Below are positions 1-5,080 of a stretch of DNA of 6,026 nucleotides, in pieces. Each line of letters opens with the position of its first letter. The first letter of the stretch is position 1. The notes beneath the pieces were generated by a model. It was not told the origin of the DNA. It saw only the letters and a list, made by a program, of their open reading frames with translations, and searched no databases. This DNA is from Erysipelotrichaceae bacterium (lineage in GTDB: Bacteria > Bacillota_I > Bacilli_A > Erysipelotrichales > Erysipelotrichaceae): NCBI GenBank assembly GCA_024684175.1, contig JAIKXJ010000076.1, forward strand, positions 1 through 6,026, written 5' to 3'. Position numbers and translations under genes: made by a program.

Positions 1-46
<46 letters not shown>

Positions 47-173
47 ATGACTCGTTTATTTAAGAACAATTTGTTCTTGATTTTAAATGAATTGACGTTT
101 TGTTTAATTGCTTCTTATTTAGTTTTCAAAGATCGAATCGCTGCCGCTTGGAAGTTGTTTTCCTTTACGGCGC
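47..173 (-). promoter_or_regulatory. rRNA leader with boxA-like element and processing hairpin
   Basis: This is the transcribed leader between the inferred start site (about 173) and mature 16S. At 135-121 the minus strand reads GATCTTTGAAAACT, which resembles the CTTTGAAAACT boxA/antitermination element of Firmicutes rRNA leaders and spacers. At 78-62 it reads AAGAACAAATTGTTCTT, a perfect palindrome around one central base that may fold as a small hairpin near the pre-16S processing region. Assigning antitermination and RNase III roles rests on known rRNA operon architecture; the motifs themselves are directly visible. No tRNA gene lies in the leader. Confidence 0.65.
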
Positions 174-208
174 TCATTTAATATATCAAATTGCCAGGGG
201 CGAGTCAA
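173..208 (-). promoter_or_regulatory. rRNA operon promoter
   Basis: On the minus strand TTGACT (208-203) is followed by exactly 17 bases and then TATATT (185-180), a near-consensus sigma-A/sigma-70 promoter. Transcription would start near 173, giving a leader of about 125 bases before 16S. The position just upstream of 16S and the strength of both boxes make this the operon promoter. No convincing second (P2) promoter was seen. Confidence 0.9.
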
Positions 209-234
209 CACTTTTTTTCACTTTTTTAAAAAAA
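209..234 (-). promoter_or_regulatory. UP-element-like A/T tracts upstream of the rRNA -35 box
   Basis: Immediately upstream of the -35 box the minus strand carries a T7A6 run and then AAAAAAGTG directly repeated as AAAAAAAGTG. Phased A/T tracts just upstream of -35 are typical of rRNA UP elements, which bind the alpha C-terminal domain of RNA polymerase. The composition is seen directly; the function is inferred from position. Confidence 0.55.
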
Positions 235-289
235 TGCAAATGACAACGTTTACATTATGATCTTTCCTGTTTTTGTTGTTTTTGCATTT
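232..289. repeat. Inverted repeat flanking the cre-like site
   Basis: AAATGCAAA at 232-240 and its exact complement TTTGCATTT at 281-289 form a 9-bp inverted repeat with a 40-base interior that contains the cre-like site. On the minus strand the second arm runs into a T tract (CATTTTTTT), so a long-loop terminator for the gene ending at 328 is conceivable. The loop is long and the stem AT-rich, so the assignment is weak. The 327 bases left of that gene otherwise hold only the rRNA promoter, leader and 16S start. Confidence 0.25.
240..255 (-). promoter_or_regulatory. CcpA cre-like operator upstream of the rRNA promoter
   Basis: The minus strand reads ATGTAAACGTTGTCAT. Against the consensus WTGNAARCGNWWWCAW it mismatches only at one W position (G). 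The centre is about 75 bases upstream of the inferred rRNA start and 32 bases upstream of the -35 box, so it could act as an upstream site for CcpA or another LacI-family regulator. The last gene before it converges on this region from upstream, so the rRNA promoter is the only promoter it could obviously serve. A chance match in AT-rich DNA is possible. Confidence 0.4.
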
Positions 290-327
290 GATTTTTTCTC
301 ATATCGGACTAATTTGACACCGGTTTT

Positions 328-1227
328 TTATTCCCCGCCGTCCTTTACATATACCGGATAGATCGGTCCTTTCCGGTCCGCATCCCAATTGCAGGTATCC
401 GGATACGCCAGACAGGTCTTCACTGTTTTCCCGTCCGTCGGTACATAAAGCGCATATTCTCCCGAAACCTTGGCAGGCGCTTCATCGGTCAGGAATATCC
501 AGGGCATATAAGAACCGACGTCACAGCAATATCCGGCAGAAGAATCCGCCGCATAAAAAACCGAGGGACGCAGATCCTCATAGGAAGCATCTTCTTTGTA
601 CCCGATCAGCAGAACATAGTGACCTTCATATGCCTTTCGTCTTGATTCGATATTCCCGGCAGAGATTCCGTAAATATCCGAAGTATAGAACAAGACGGGC
701 TTTCCTTCCTTTATATAGTCATACGCTCTTTTCAAAACGACATCCAAAGGATCATCTAAGGCAGCTTCTTCAAAGCCGGCTTTCCGCCAGTCTGCACCGT
801 CACCGTCATAATAGTCATAAGGATCGACCTCATGATCCTCATCCAGGATAGCTCTGGCATAAGCCAGGTCGAAGATCGAACAAAGATAATCCTCCTGAAC
901 ACCGACCTCAAGGATCAGCCGGCGGTCGAAGTCCAGCATCCTGTAGATGCCGCTGTCTTGTTTTTCGATCTCTTGCGAAGGCTCGTCTTTTTCTGTTTCC
1001 TTTTCGGGAAGATCCGGCGTTTTTATCTGTCCTGCCTCATCTTTTACATCTTCTATATCTTCGGACACAGCAGGTTCACTGTCCGCCTTATCTTCCGGTG
1101 ACCTTCTGTACGTGCTCAAAAAACCTCTGATCAGAAATGCAGAAAGCAACAACGATGATGCGATGGCCAGAATGCTGAAATAGAACAGTTTGTTTCTCAT
1201 ATTATTGAAAGTTTCCCGCTTATTCAT
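328..1227 (-). CDS. Membrane-anchored protein with C39/papain-like peptidase domain
   Basis: A 299-residue protein, not firmly recognised. Residues 13-36 form one hydrophobic segment after a basic N-terminus, suggesting a signal anchor with the rest outside the cell. Residues 42-92 are an acidic, Glu/Asp/Lys/Pro-rich linker. The C-terminal domain (about 95-299) has features of peptidase C39-like/papain-like folds: Gln111 five residues before Cys116 (QEDYLCS), a GKPVLF strand at 175-180, His203 in GHYVLLIGY, and Asp228 in YAADSS, a possible Cys-His-Asp triad. Cys233-Cys234 and Cys272/Cys279 may form disulfides. The ATG at 1227 is preferred because AAGGGG lies 12 bases upstream; a 19-residue extension to 1284 lacks conserved character, and 1200 lacks a ribosome site. 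The gene lies 93 bases after sdpI beyond a hairpin, so it is probably a separate unit. The substrate is unknown; it could be a catalytically inactive relative. Confidence 0.8.
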   Translation of the reverse strand: MNKRETFNNMRNKLFYFSILAIASSLLLSAFLIRGFLSTYRRSPEDKADSEPAVSEDIEDVKDEAGQIKTPDLPEKETEKDEPSQEIEKQDSGIYRMLDFDRRLILEVGVQEDYLCSIFDLAYARAILDEDHEVDPYDYYDGDGADWRKAGFEEAALDDPLDVVLKRAYDYIKEGKPVLFYTSDIYGISAGNIESRRKAYEGHYVLLIGYKEDASYEDLRPSVFYAADSSAGYCCDVGSYMPWIFLTDEAPAKVSGEYALYVPTDGKTVKTCLAYPDTCNWDADRKGPIYPVYVKDGGE

Positions 1228-1262
1228 TATAAGATGTTTCCCCTTCTTACAATAGTTCTTTA

Positions 1263-1279
1263 TTCGGAAACTTCCCGAA
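1263..1279. promoter_or_regulatory. Imperfect palindrome upstream of the C39-like gene
   Basis: On the minus strand TTCGGGAA, one central G, then TTTCCGAA form a 17-bp dyad with seven of eight positions matched. It sits between the sdpI terminator and the start of the C39-like gene, where an operator would be expected. No clear -35/-10 pair accompanies it: a TATAAT overlapping the start codon region (1231-1226) has only TTGTAA at a 15-base spacing. It could be a regulator site or coincidence. Confidence 0.25.
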
Positions 1280-1281
1280 AA

Positions 1282-1311
1282 CAAGATAAAGCCGTCTTTG
1301 ATAAGACGGCT
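1282..1311 (-). terminator. Terminator of the sdpRI operon
   Basis: Ten bases after the sdpI stop the minus strand folds into a perfect 9-bp stem AGCCGTCTT/AAGACGGCT (1311-1303 and 1298-1290) with a four-base ATCA loop, followed by TTATCTTG. The U tract is interrupted, so termination may be partial and allow some readthrough into the C39-like gene. Confidence 0.65.
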
Positions 1312-1320
1312 GCGCAGAAC

Positions 1321-1977
1321 TTATTGGCGGATATGTTTCTTTCGGTAAAGAAGATAAGAATAGACCGCCGGTATGACTGTCGCAAACAAGATCTCCGTAA
1401 GGAACAACACAGGAACGATCCGCTCATCGAAGAACACACTGAACAGAGCTGCGACCCCGGCAAACAACGTTGTATAGCCGCCGAGCCGATGCGTCTTATT
1501 CCAGACTTCAACATCTTTCAAAGTCCAGGGCAAGCGGATACCGACAGTGTGATTATAGCGGCATTTGGGCAGATAATTGCCGATGAAAATGAACATTACT
1601 CCAAGGAAGACGGTGCTTGCTTTGACGACCGGGAAGCCGGATCCGCCCGTGTTTCCGTACATCAAAAGAGAAAGATAAAAAGAAATGAACGGACATATCC
1701 AGATGACCAGATTCATGATCTTGTCCGAAAGGTTCTTGTTGTCCGGATCTTTCCCCGACACAAAAAGACAAAGAAGATGCAGCAAGAAAAGAAACAAAGA
1801 CGGAACAAAGACGGCAAAGACTTTGGAACTGTACTGATCGGCTTGCCCGAGATAATTGAAATGTGTCGGGATCTGTTCGGGCAGTTTCCGCCACAGGATC
1901 AGTCCGATAAGCAGCGGACTCAGTGTCAGAAGGCTCGTCAGGACGATCTTCCATTTTTCATTTTCAAAACGCTTCAT
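1321..1977 (-). CDS. sdpI: SdpI-family immunity/sensor membrane protein
   Basis: A 218-residue integral membrane protein. The N-terminal part (about 12-50) fits DUF1648, with a membrane segment followed by PEQIPTHFNYLGQAD. Further hydrophobic segments lie near 53-74, 88-107, 119-136, 167-183 and 188-208, giving about six helices. The SdpI signature is at 133-167: GNYLPKCRYNHTVGIRLPW followed by VWNKTHRLGG. In B. subtilis SdpI protects against the SdpC toxin and, on sensing it, sequesters SdpR at the membrane. The start one base after the sdpR stop, with GGGAG inside the end of sdpR, indicates translational coupling. Gene order sdpR-sdpI is as in Bacillus. No sdpA, sdpB or sdpC gene is in the window, so the ligand is unknown. 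The basic C-terminus (YRKKHIRQ) is presumably cytoplasmic. Confidence 0.92.
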   Translation of the reverse strand: MKRFENEKWKIVLTSLLTLSPLLIGLILWRKLPEQIPTHFNYLGQADQYSSKVFAVFVPSLFLFLLHLLCLFVSGKDPDNKNLSDKIMNLVIWICPFISFYLSLLMYGNTGGSGFPVVKASTVFLGVMFIFIGNYLPKCRYNHTVGIRLPWTLKDVEVWNKTHRLGGYTTLFAGVAALFSVFFDERIVPVLFLTEILFATVIPAVYSYLLYRKKHIRQ

Positions 1978-1978
1978 T

Positions 1979-2242
1979 TCATTCTCCCTTCAGATCGGCC
2001 AGCCACAGCATCACTTCTTCCAAGACCGATGTGCTCAATGTGTAATAGATATAATTCTTCTCTTTCTCTTCAAAGATCAGATCCGCCTCCTTGAGAAGTT
2101 TCAGATGATAAGAGACACTTGCCTGCGACATCTCAAAATTTCTGCTGATATCGCCTGCCGACATCCTTCCTTTTTTCAGCATCATCAGGATCTGCCTGCG
2201 TACCGGGTCCGACAGTGCTTTGAACGTTTCTCCGTAACTCAT
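1979..2242 (-). CDS. sdpR: SdpR-family ArsR-type autorepressor
   Basis: An 87-residue winged-helix regulator. Residues 6-23 (TFKALSDPVRRQILMMLKKG) are the classic ArsR N-terminal helices, 28-52 (SAGDISRNFEMSQASVSYHLKLLKEA) is the helix-turn-helix with the recognition helix at about 39-52, and 53-70 is the wing. There is no cysteine at all, so the metal-sensing ELCVCDL-type site of ArsR/SmtB is absent, as expected for SdpR. The start at 2242 has GAGG seven bases upstream. It should repress its own promoter until SdpI captures it at the membrane. Two palindromes flank that promoter (2255-2282 and 2311-2338) and are the probable binding sites. It is followed one base later by sdpI. Confidence 0.93.
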   Translation of the reverse strand: MSYGETFKALSDPVRRQILMMLKKGRMSAGDISRNFEMSQASVSYHLKLLKEADLIFEEKEKNYIYYTLSTSVLEEVMLWLADLKGE

Positions 2243-2254
2243 TCCTTTACCTCG

Positions 2255-2282
2255 ATCTATTTAGAATATTTTCTAAATAGAT
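2255..2282. promoter_or_regulatory. Proximal SdpR operator (perfect palindrome)
   Basis: Perfect 12-bp arms ATCTATTTAGAA (2255-2266) and TTCTAAATAGAT (2271-2282) surround a four-base centre. The site touches the -10 box and covers the inferred transcription start, so a bound dimer would block initiation. It lies 12 bases upstream of the sdpR start codon. Assignment to SdpR is inferred from its place and from the known autoregulation of this family. Confidence 0.8.
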
Positions 2283-2309
2283 TATAAATAAATCGACTCA
2301 GTTAATCAA
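2281..2309 (-). promoter_or_regulatory. sdpR: sdpRI promoter
   Basis: On the minus strand TTGATT (2309-2304), 17 bases, then TATAAT (2286-2281): a near-consensus vegetative promoter with a perfect -10 box. Transcription would start near 2274, inside the proximal palindrome. The ribosome site GAGG precedes the ATG at 2242. Confidence 0.85.
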
Positions 2310-2310
2310 T

Positions 2311-2338
2311 AACTATTTAGATTTTTTTCGAAATAGTA
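2311..2338. promoter_or_regulatory. Distal SdpR operator (imperfect palindrome)
   Basis: A second 28-bp element with core arms CTATTTAGA (2313-2321) and CGAAATAG (2329-2336) aligns without gaps to the proximal operator at 22 of 28 positions. It begins two bases upstream of the -35 box. The centres of the two elements are 56 bp apart, on either side of the promoter. The partial degeneracy suggests a weaker second site. Confidence 0.6.
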
Positions 2339-2353
2339 TGCAGACCGCCAATC

Positions 2354-2387
2354 AAAAAGACCGGTCAGCTTTTTGAGCAGACCGGTC
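2354..2387 (-). terminator. Intrinsic terminator after the amidohydrolase gene
   Basis: On the minus strand GACCGGTC (2387-2380) pairs with GACCGGTC (2366-2359; the octamer is its own complement). A T:T mismatch and an inner GCT/AGC helix close a CAAAA loop, followed by five Ts. It lies 67 bases after the amidohydrolase stop and just before the sdpRI promoter region, insulating the two units. Confidence 0.8.
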
Positions 2388-2409
2388 ATCCTTGTTTCTT
2401 GATCGATAG

Positions 2410-2433
2410 AAAGATCCGATGGACCGGATCTTT
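2410..2433 (-). terminator. Hairpin immediately downstream of the amidohydrolase gene
   Basis: A perfect 9-bp stem, AAAGATCCG/CGGATCTTT, with a six-base loop lies 20 bases after the amidohydrolase stop. The T run is short (TTT within the stem, then CTATC), so it may be a weak first terminator or a transcript-stabilising hairpin placed before the stronger one at 2354-2387. Confidence 0.45.
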
Positions 2434-2453
2434 TCGGTACCTTTTGTTTTCTT

Positions 2454-3596
2454 CTATTCCACTTCTTTGCCGTCGATGAAGACTTTACAGATGCATGTAT
2501 CCGAGATCATCGGATCGCCGTTGCTTATGACGAGATCCGCATCTTTGCCCTCTTCGATCGACCCGACACGGTCGGCAATACCGATCTGTTTTGCCGGATT
2601 GATGGTGATGGCTTTCAAAGCATCGAACGGATCCATGCCTGCTTTGACCGCCAAGCCGGCGCATAGCGGGAGATATTCCTGCGGAATGACCGGTGAATCG
2701 GTGATGATCGAGACCTGACAGCCCTTAGCCGCCAGGATGCCCGGGGTCGTCCAGGATTTGTTCTGCAGTTCGAATTTTGATGCATGGGTCAAAGAAGGAC
2801 CGACTGCAAGAGGATACGGACAGTCTTGCAGTTTATCGGCGATCAGATGACCTTCCGTCACATGTTCGATCGTCAGTAGCACATCGAATTCCTTGGCGAT
2901 GCGGATCGCCGTCAGGATGTCGTTGGCCTGATGCGCATGGATTTTCAAAGGGATCTCTTTTCTTAAGACCGGGATCATCGCTTCGCACTTGAAATCGAAA
3001 GCCGGCCGCTTGAAGATATCCTCGCCTGCCGCTTCTTTCTTTGCCAGGTATTCTTTTGTTTTGAATAACATCCCGCGGATCACGCTGGCTGTCGACATGC
3101 GTGCAGCATTCCCTTTTTCACGATAACAGCGTTTCGGATTTTCGCCAAGCGCACACTTCATGGCGACGGGCGTCTTGATGATCATGTCATCGACACAGCT
3201 TCCCGTGGTCTTGACAGCGATCCAGGTGCCGCCGATCGGATTGGCACTTCCCTGTCCGGTCGCGACCGAAGTGACGCCGCCTCTGGCTGCCTGCAAGACT
3301 GTCGGGTCCTGCGGATTGAAACTGTCCTGAGCCCTTAAGTGCGGCGTGCAGACATCGTTGAACTCGTTATAGTCGGAGCCTTCGAAACCGATACCCCAGC
3401 CGTCGAGTCCCAGGTGGCAATGCGCTTCAACGAAACCCGGATAAACATCGAGTCCCTTCGCGTCAAAACACTCTTCATTTTCTTCTGCAGTCAGACCCGC
3501 CCGGATCTGTGCGATCTTGCCGTCTATAATGCGGATATCGGCGATATAAGGATCCCGATTGACCGCATCATGGATTCGTCCGTTTTTGATGATCAT
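2454..3596 (-). CDS. Metal-dependent amidohydrolase (imidazolonepropionase-like)
   Basis: A 380-residue amidohydrolase-superfamily enzyme of usual length, complete and cytoplasmic. The N-terminal beta-sandwich (1-52) leads into the TIM barrel through PGFVEAHCHLG, with metal ligands His59 and His61. Other likely site residues are Lys147 in VAMKCALGENPKR (candidate carboxylated lysine), His220/His222 in KIHAHQAND, His245 and His250 in IEHVTEGH, and Asp300 in ITDSP. The C-terminus has the family's NPAKQIGIADRVGSIEEGKDADLVI segment. Such enzymes hydrolyse C-N bonds in cyclic amides, imides or N-acyl compounds; the substrate cannot be read from sequence. AAAGGA lies 10 bases before the ATG. It stands alone between its own promoter-like region and two hairpins, so no pathway partner is suggested. 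Confidence 0.93.
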   Translation of the reverse strand: MIIKNGRIHDAVNRDPYIADIRIIDGKIAQIRAGLTAEENEECFDAKGLDVYPGFVEAHCHLGLDGWGIGFEGSDYNEFNDVCTPHLRAQDSFNPQDPTVLQAARGGVTSVATGQGSANPIGGTWIAVKTTGSCVDDMIIKTPVAMKCALGENPKRCYREKGNAARMSTASVIRGMLFKTKEYLAKKEAAGEDIFKRPAFDFKCEAMIPVLRKEIPLKIHAHQANDILTAIRIAKEFDVLLTIEHVTEGHLIADKLQDCPYPLAVGPSLTHASKFELQNKSWTTPGILAAKGCQVSIITDSPVIPQEYLPLCAGLAVKAGMDPFDALKAITINPAKQIGIADRVGSIEEGKDADLVISNGDPMISDTCICKVFIDGKEVE

Positions 3597-3630
3597 ATGG
3601 TATCCGTCCTTTCTTGATTCAATTAAAAGA

Positions 3631-3639
3631 AGTATATCA
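3631..3639 (-). promoter_or_regulatory. Extended -10 promoter of the amidohydrolase gene
   Basis: The minus strand reads TGATATACT, an extended -10 (TG, one base, TATACT). No TTGACA-like box lies 17 bases upstream; the -35 position falls inside the inverted repeat at 3641-3663. Extended -10 promoters can work without a -35 box. The predicted start is about 28 bases before the amidohydrolase ATG. Confidence 0.5.
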
Positions 3640-3640
3640 T

Positions 3641-3663
3641 CGGCAGACCGTTTCGATCTGCCG
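3641..3663. promoter_or_regulatory. Inverted repeat over the -35 region: operator or plus-strand terminator
   Basis: Arms CGGCAGACCG (3641-3650) and CGATCTGCCG (3654-3663) pair over ten positions with one G:T wobble around three bases. It lies two bases upstream of the extended -10, so it could be a repressor site. On the plus strand it is followed by TTTGTTTTTTT (3664-3674), which makes a textbook terminator for leftover antisense transcription. In the gene direction there is no T run, so it does not look like a terminator for the upstream flavoprotein gene. Confidence 0.5.
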
Positions 3664-3687
3664 TTTGTTTTTTTCGTACCGAAAGGA

Positions 3688-4326
3688 TCAGCTTTTCAGC
3701 AATGCTGCTCCTTTTTCGAATGCTTTTTCACATTCTTTCGGAAAGATTGTCTCATGGCGGAGCTTTTTTGCCTCCGGATCAAACATCGACCATTCCCAGT
3801 CGGTCTTGCCATAGTCCCGTAACTGCATCGTGTCTCCCGAAACGAAGACTTCCGTCGGTCCGACGAAGCGTGATAGTGTCATCTGATAGGAATGCAGAAG
3901 GTCCTCATACATCCCCTCAGGCGCATTGGAAGTCATCATCAGCAGCACGGGAATGAAGTGCTCGTTACAGCATGGTGTCTCCCTGTTATACGTCAGGTTC
4001 TGAAAGATGAGACGTTCATATAAGGCTTTGAACTGCGCCGTCAGGTCCGAAAGATAGTTGGGTGAAGCGATGATCAGCCCGTCGGCCTCCCGTATCGCAT
4101 CCAGGACCGGTGTGAGACCGTCCTTGCAGACGCAATGTCCTTTGAATCTTTCTTTCTTGCATCCGAAACATGAGATACAGCCGGTAAATCGTTCAAGCCG
4201 GTACAGGTCGAAACGTTCCACGCTGTTTCCTTGTGAGACCGCTCCTTCGATCGCCTTTTTCAGCAATGTGTCGGTATTGAAACCGACTCTCGGTCCGCAG
4301 TTAACCGCAATGATCTTTTTTGTCAT
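3688..4326 (-). CDS. Flavodoxin-fold NAD(P)H-dependent FMN reductase-like protein
   Basis: A 212-residue cytoplasmic flavoprotein of the NADPH-dependent FMN reductase/iron-sulfur flavoprotein group. KIIAVNCGPRVGFNTDTLL (4-22) is the beta-strand and FMN phosphate loop, matching the usual GSPR..GNT pattern with Cys-Gly-Pro-Arg in place of Gly-Ser-Pro-Arg. ADGLIIASPNYLSDLTAQFKALYERL (81-106) is the second flavin loop. Cysteines 50, 53, 56 and 65 (C-x2-C-x2-C-x8-C, with Cys67) resemble the compact cluster of iron-sulfur flavoproteins, but many relatives keep such cysteines without a cluster. The ATG at 4326 is chosen over an in-frame ATG at 4365 because GGGAG lies nine bases upstream and the fold begins right after. 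Its ribosome site lies inside the end of the SGNH gene, four bases away, so the two are one operon. It probably reduces flavins or small electrophiles; the substrate is unknown. Confidence 0.88.
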   Translation of the reverse strand: MTKKIIAVNCGPRVGFNTDTLLKKAIEGAVSQGNSVERFDLYRLERFTGCISCFGCKKERFKGHCVCKDGLTPVLDAIREADGLIIASPNYLSDLTAQFKALYERLIFQNLTYNRETPCCNEHFIPVLLMMTSNAPEGMYEDLLHSYQMTLSRFVGPTEVFVSGDTMQLRDYGKTDWEWSMFDPEAKKLRHETIFPKECEKAFEKGAALLKS

Positions 4327-4330
4327 AACG

Positions 4331-4984
4331 TCATTCTCCCGAGTCTTCTTTTGAGACCAGATCATAGTTTCCGTCGCGCATCACAAGATCGATCATCCTC
4401 GGATCGAAACTGAGCGCTTCGAGCTCCTTCGCCGTTTCATAACACTCATTGATACTGAGCTCTTCTTTCAGCAGCGTCTTGCCGATAACTGCCGCAGCAA
4501 GGCTGGCGCCAAAGACCGAAGAGTGTTCGCCGTCATCGAAATACAGCTCATCCGGGTATCTTTCTTTGATCTTCCACCAAAGATCGCCGACCGGACAGAC
4601 TTGCGCATCGATCGCCTTGGCCAATTCTTCATAGGATCGGGACATGATCTCTTGTCCTTCAGGATTCTTCTTTTCGCTCCAGGTCATATACAGATAGACC
4701 TTCGTGCCTTCATTGACAAGCTTCTTCATGCCGATGCCGCTGTTGAGCAGGCTTTCTTTTCCGGGGAACGGATGGGCGTTATGCTGCAAGATCAGCGCAT
4801 CGTAGTTTCCGTAGATCAGATTGAAATGGGTCTGCGACTGTTTCAAATGCCAGTCAAGGCCGACGCCGGGATGTGTGAGCATCGTCACATCCGCTGTCTG
4901 TCCCTTGGATTCGAAATAAGCTTTGACCCGCAAAGGCACATAATGGACGAACGTGTGACTGTTGCCGATAAATAATAATTTCAT
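4331..4984 (-). CDS. SGNH/GDSL-like hydrolase family protein
   Basis: A 217-residue protein with no signal peptide, so cytoplasmic. MKLLFIGNSHT puts the nucleophile Ser9 in block I (GNSHT rather than GDSL). PGVGLDWHL at 39-47 fits the block II glycine loop, DALILQHNAH at 62-71 fits block III, and DDGEHSSVFGASLAA (150-164) gives the block V Asp151-x2-His154 pair. These enzymes hydrolyse esters or remove acyl groups; the substrate is not predictable here. The ATG at 4984 is chosen because AAAGGG lies upstream at good spacing and the conserved strand begins at residue 2; an ATG at 5080 in the same frame would run through a terminator and a promoter. It is the first gene of a pair with the FMN reductase-like gene. 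Confidence 0.87.
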   Translation of the reverse strand: MKLLFIGNSHTFVHYVPLRVKAYFESKGQTADVTMLTHPGVGLDWHLKQSQTHFNLIYGNYDALILQHNAHPFPGKESLLNSGIGMKKLVNEGTKVYLYMTWSEKKNPEGQEIMSRSYEELAKAIDAQVCPVGDLWWKIKERYPDELYFDDGEHSSVFGASLAAAVIGKTLLKEELSINECYETAKELEALSFDPRMIDLVMRDGNYDLVSKEDSGE

Positions 4985-5020
4985 GTTGATGCCCTTTATA
5001 TCTCTTTCTCTTTTTCTTAA

Positions 5021-5029
5021 AGTATAATA
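5021..5029 (-). promoter_or_regulatory. Candidate -10 of the SGNH-flavoprotein operon
   Basis: The minus strand reads TATTATACT between the terminator of the preceding gene and the SGNH start, giving TATACT or TATTAT as a -10 box and a leader of about 30 bases. No good -35 box is seen at 16-18 bases upstream, so the assignment is tentative. Confidence 0.4.
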
Positions 5030-5057
5030 CAAAACGATCCGCGATCTGTTTCTGATG

Positions 5058-5077
5058 AAAAAAGCAGCATCTGCTGC
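5058..5077 (-). terminator. Terminator of the WalJ-like gene
   Basis: Starting four bases after the stop, the minus strand has GCAGCA, GA, TGCTGC (probably a five-pair stem with a four-base loop) followed directly by six Ts. The short stem is GC-rich and the T run is uninterrupted, so termination is plausible. Confidence 0.65.
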
Positions 5078-5080
5078 CAT

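Noticed and set aside
1228..1284. Upstream ATG at 1284 for the C39-like gene
   Set aside because: No ribosome site precedes it, the added 19 residues interrupt a normal signal-anchor start, and the region holds the intergenic palindrome.
1234..2094. Long plus-strand open frame of 286 codons opposite sdpI and sdpR
   Set aside because: It is the antisense of two well-recognised genes, has low-complexity charged composition, no ribosome site of note and no family resemblance.
3339..3617. Plus-strand frames opposite the amidohydrolase gene (for example 3339-3617 and 2419-2718)
   Set aside because: They are shadows of a fully conserved minus-strand enzyme and show no independent coding signal.
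4985..5080. N-terminal extension of the SGNH gene up to an ATG at 5080
   Set aside because: It would translate through the terminator of the previous gene and the candidate promoter. The conserved fold starts at 4984 with a good ribosome site.
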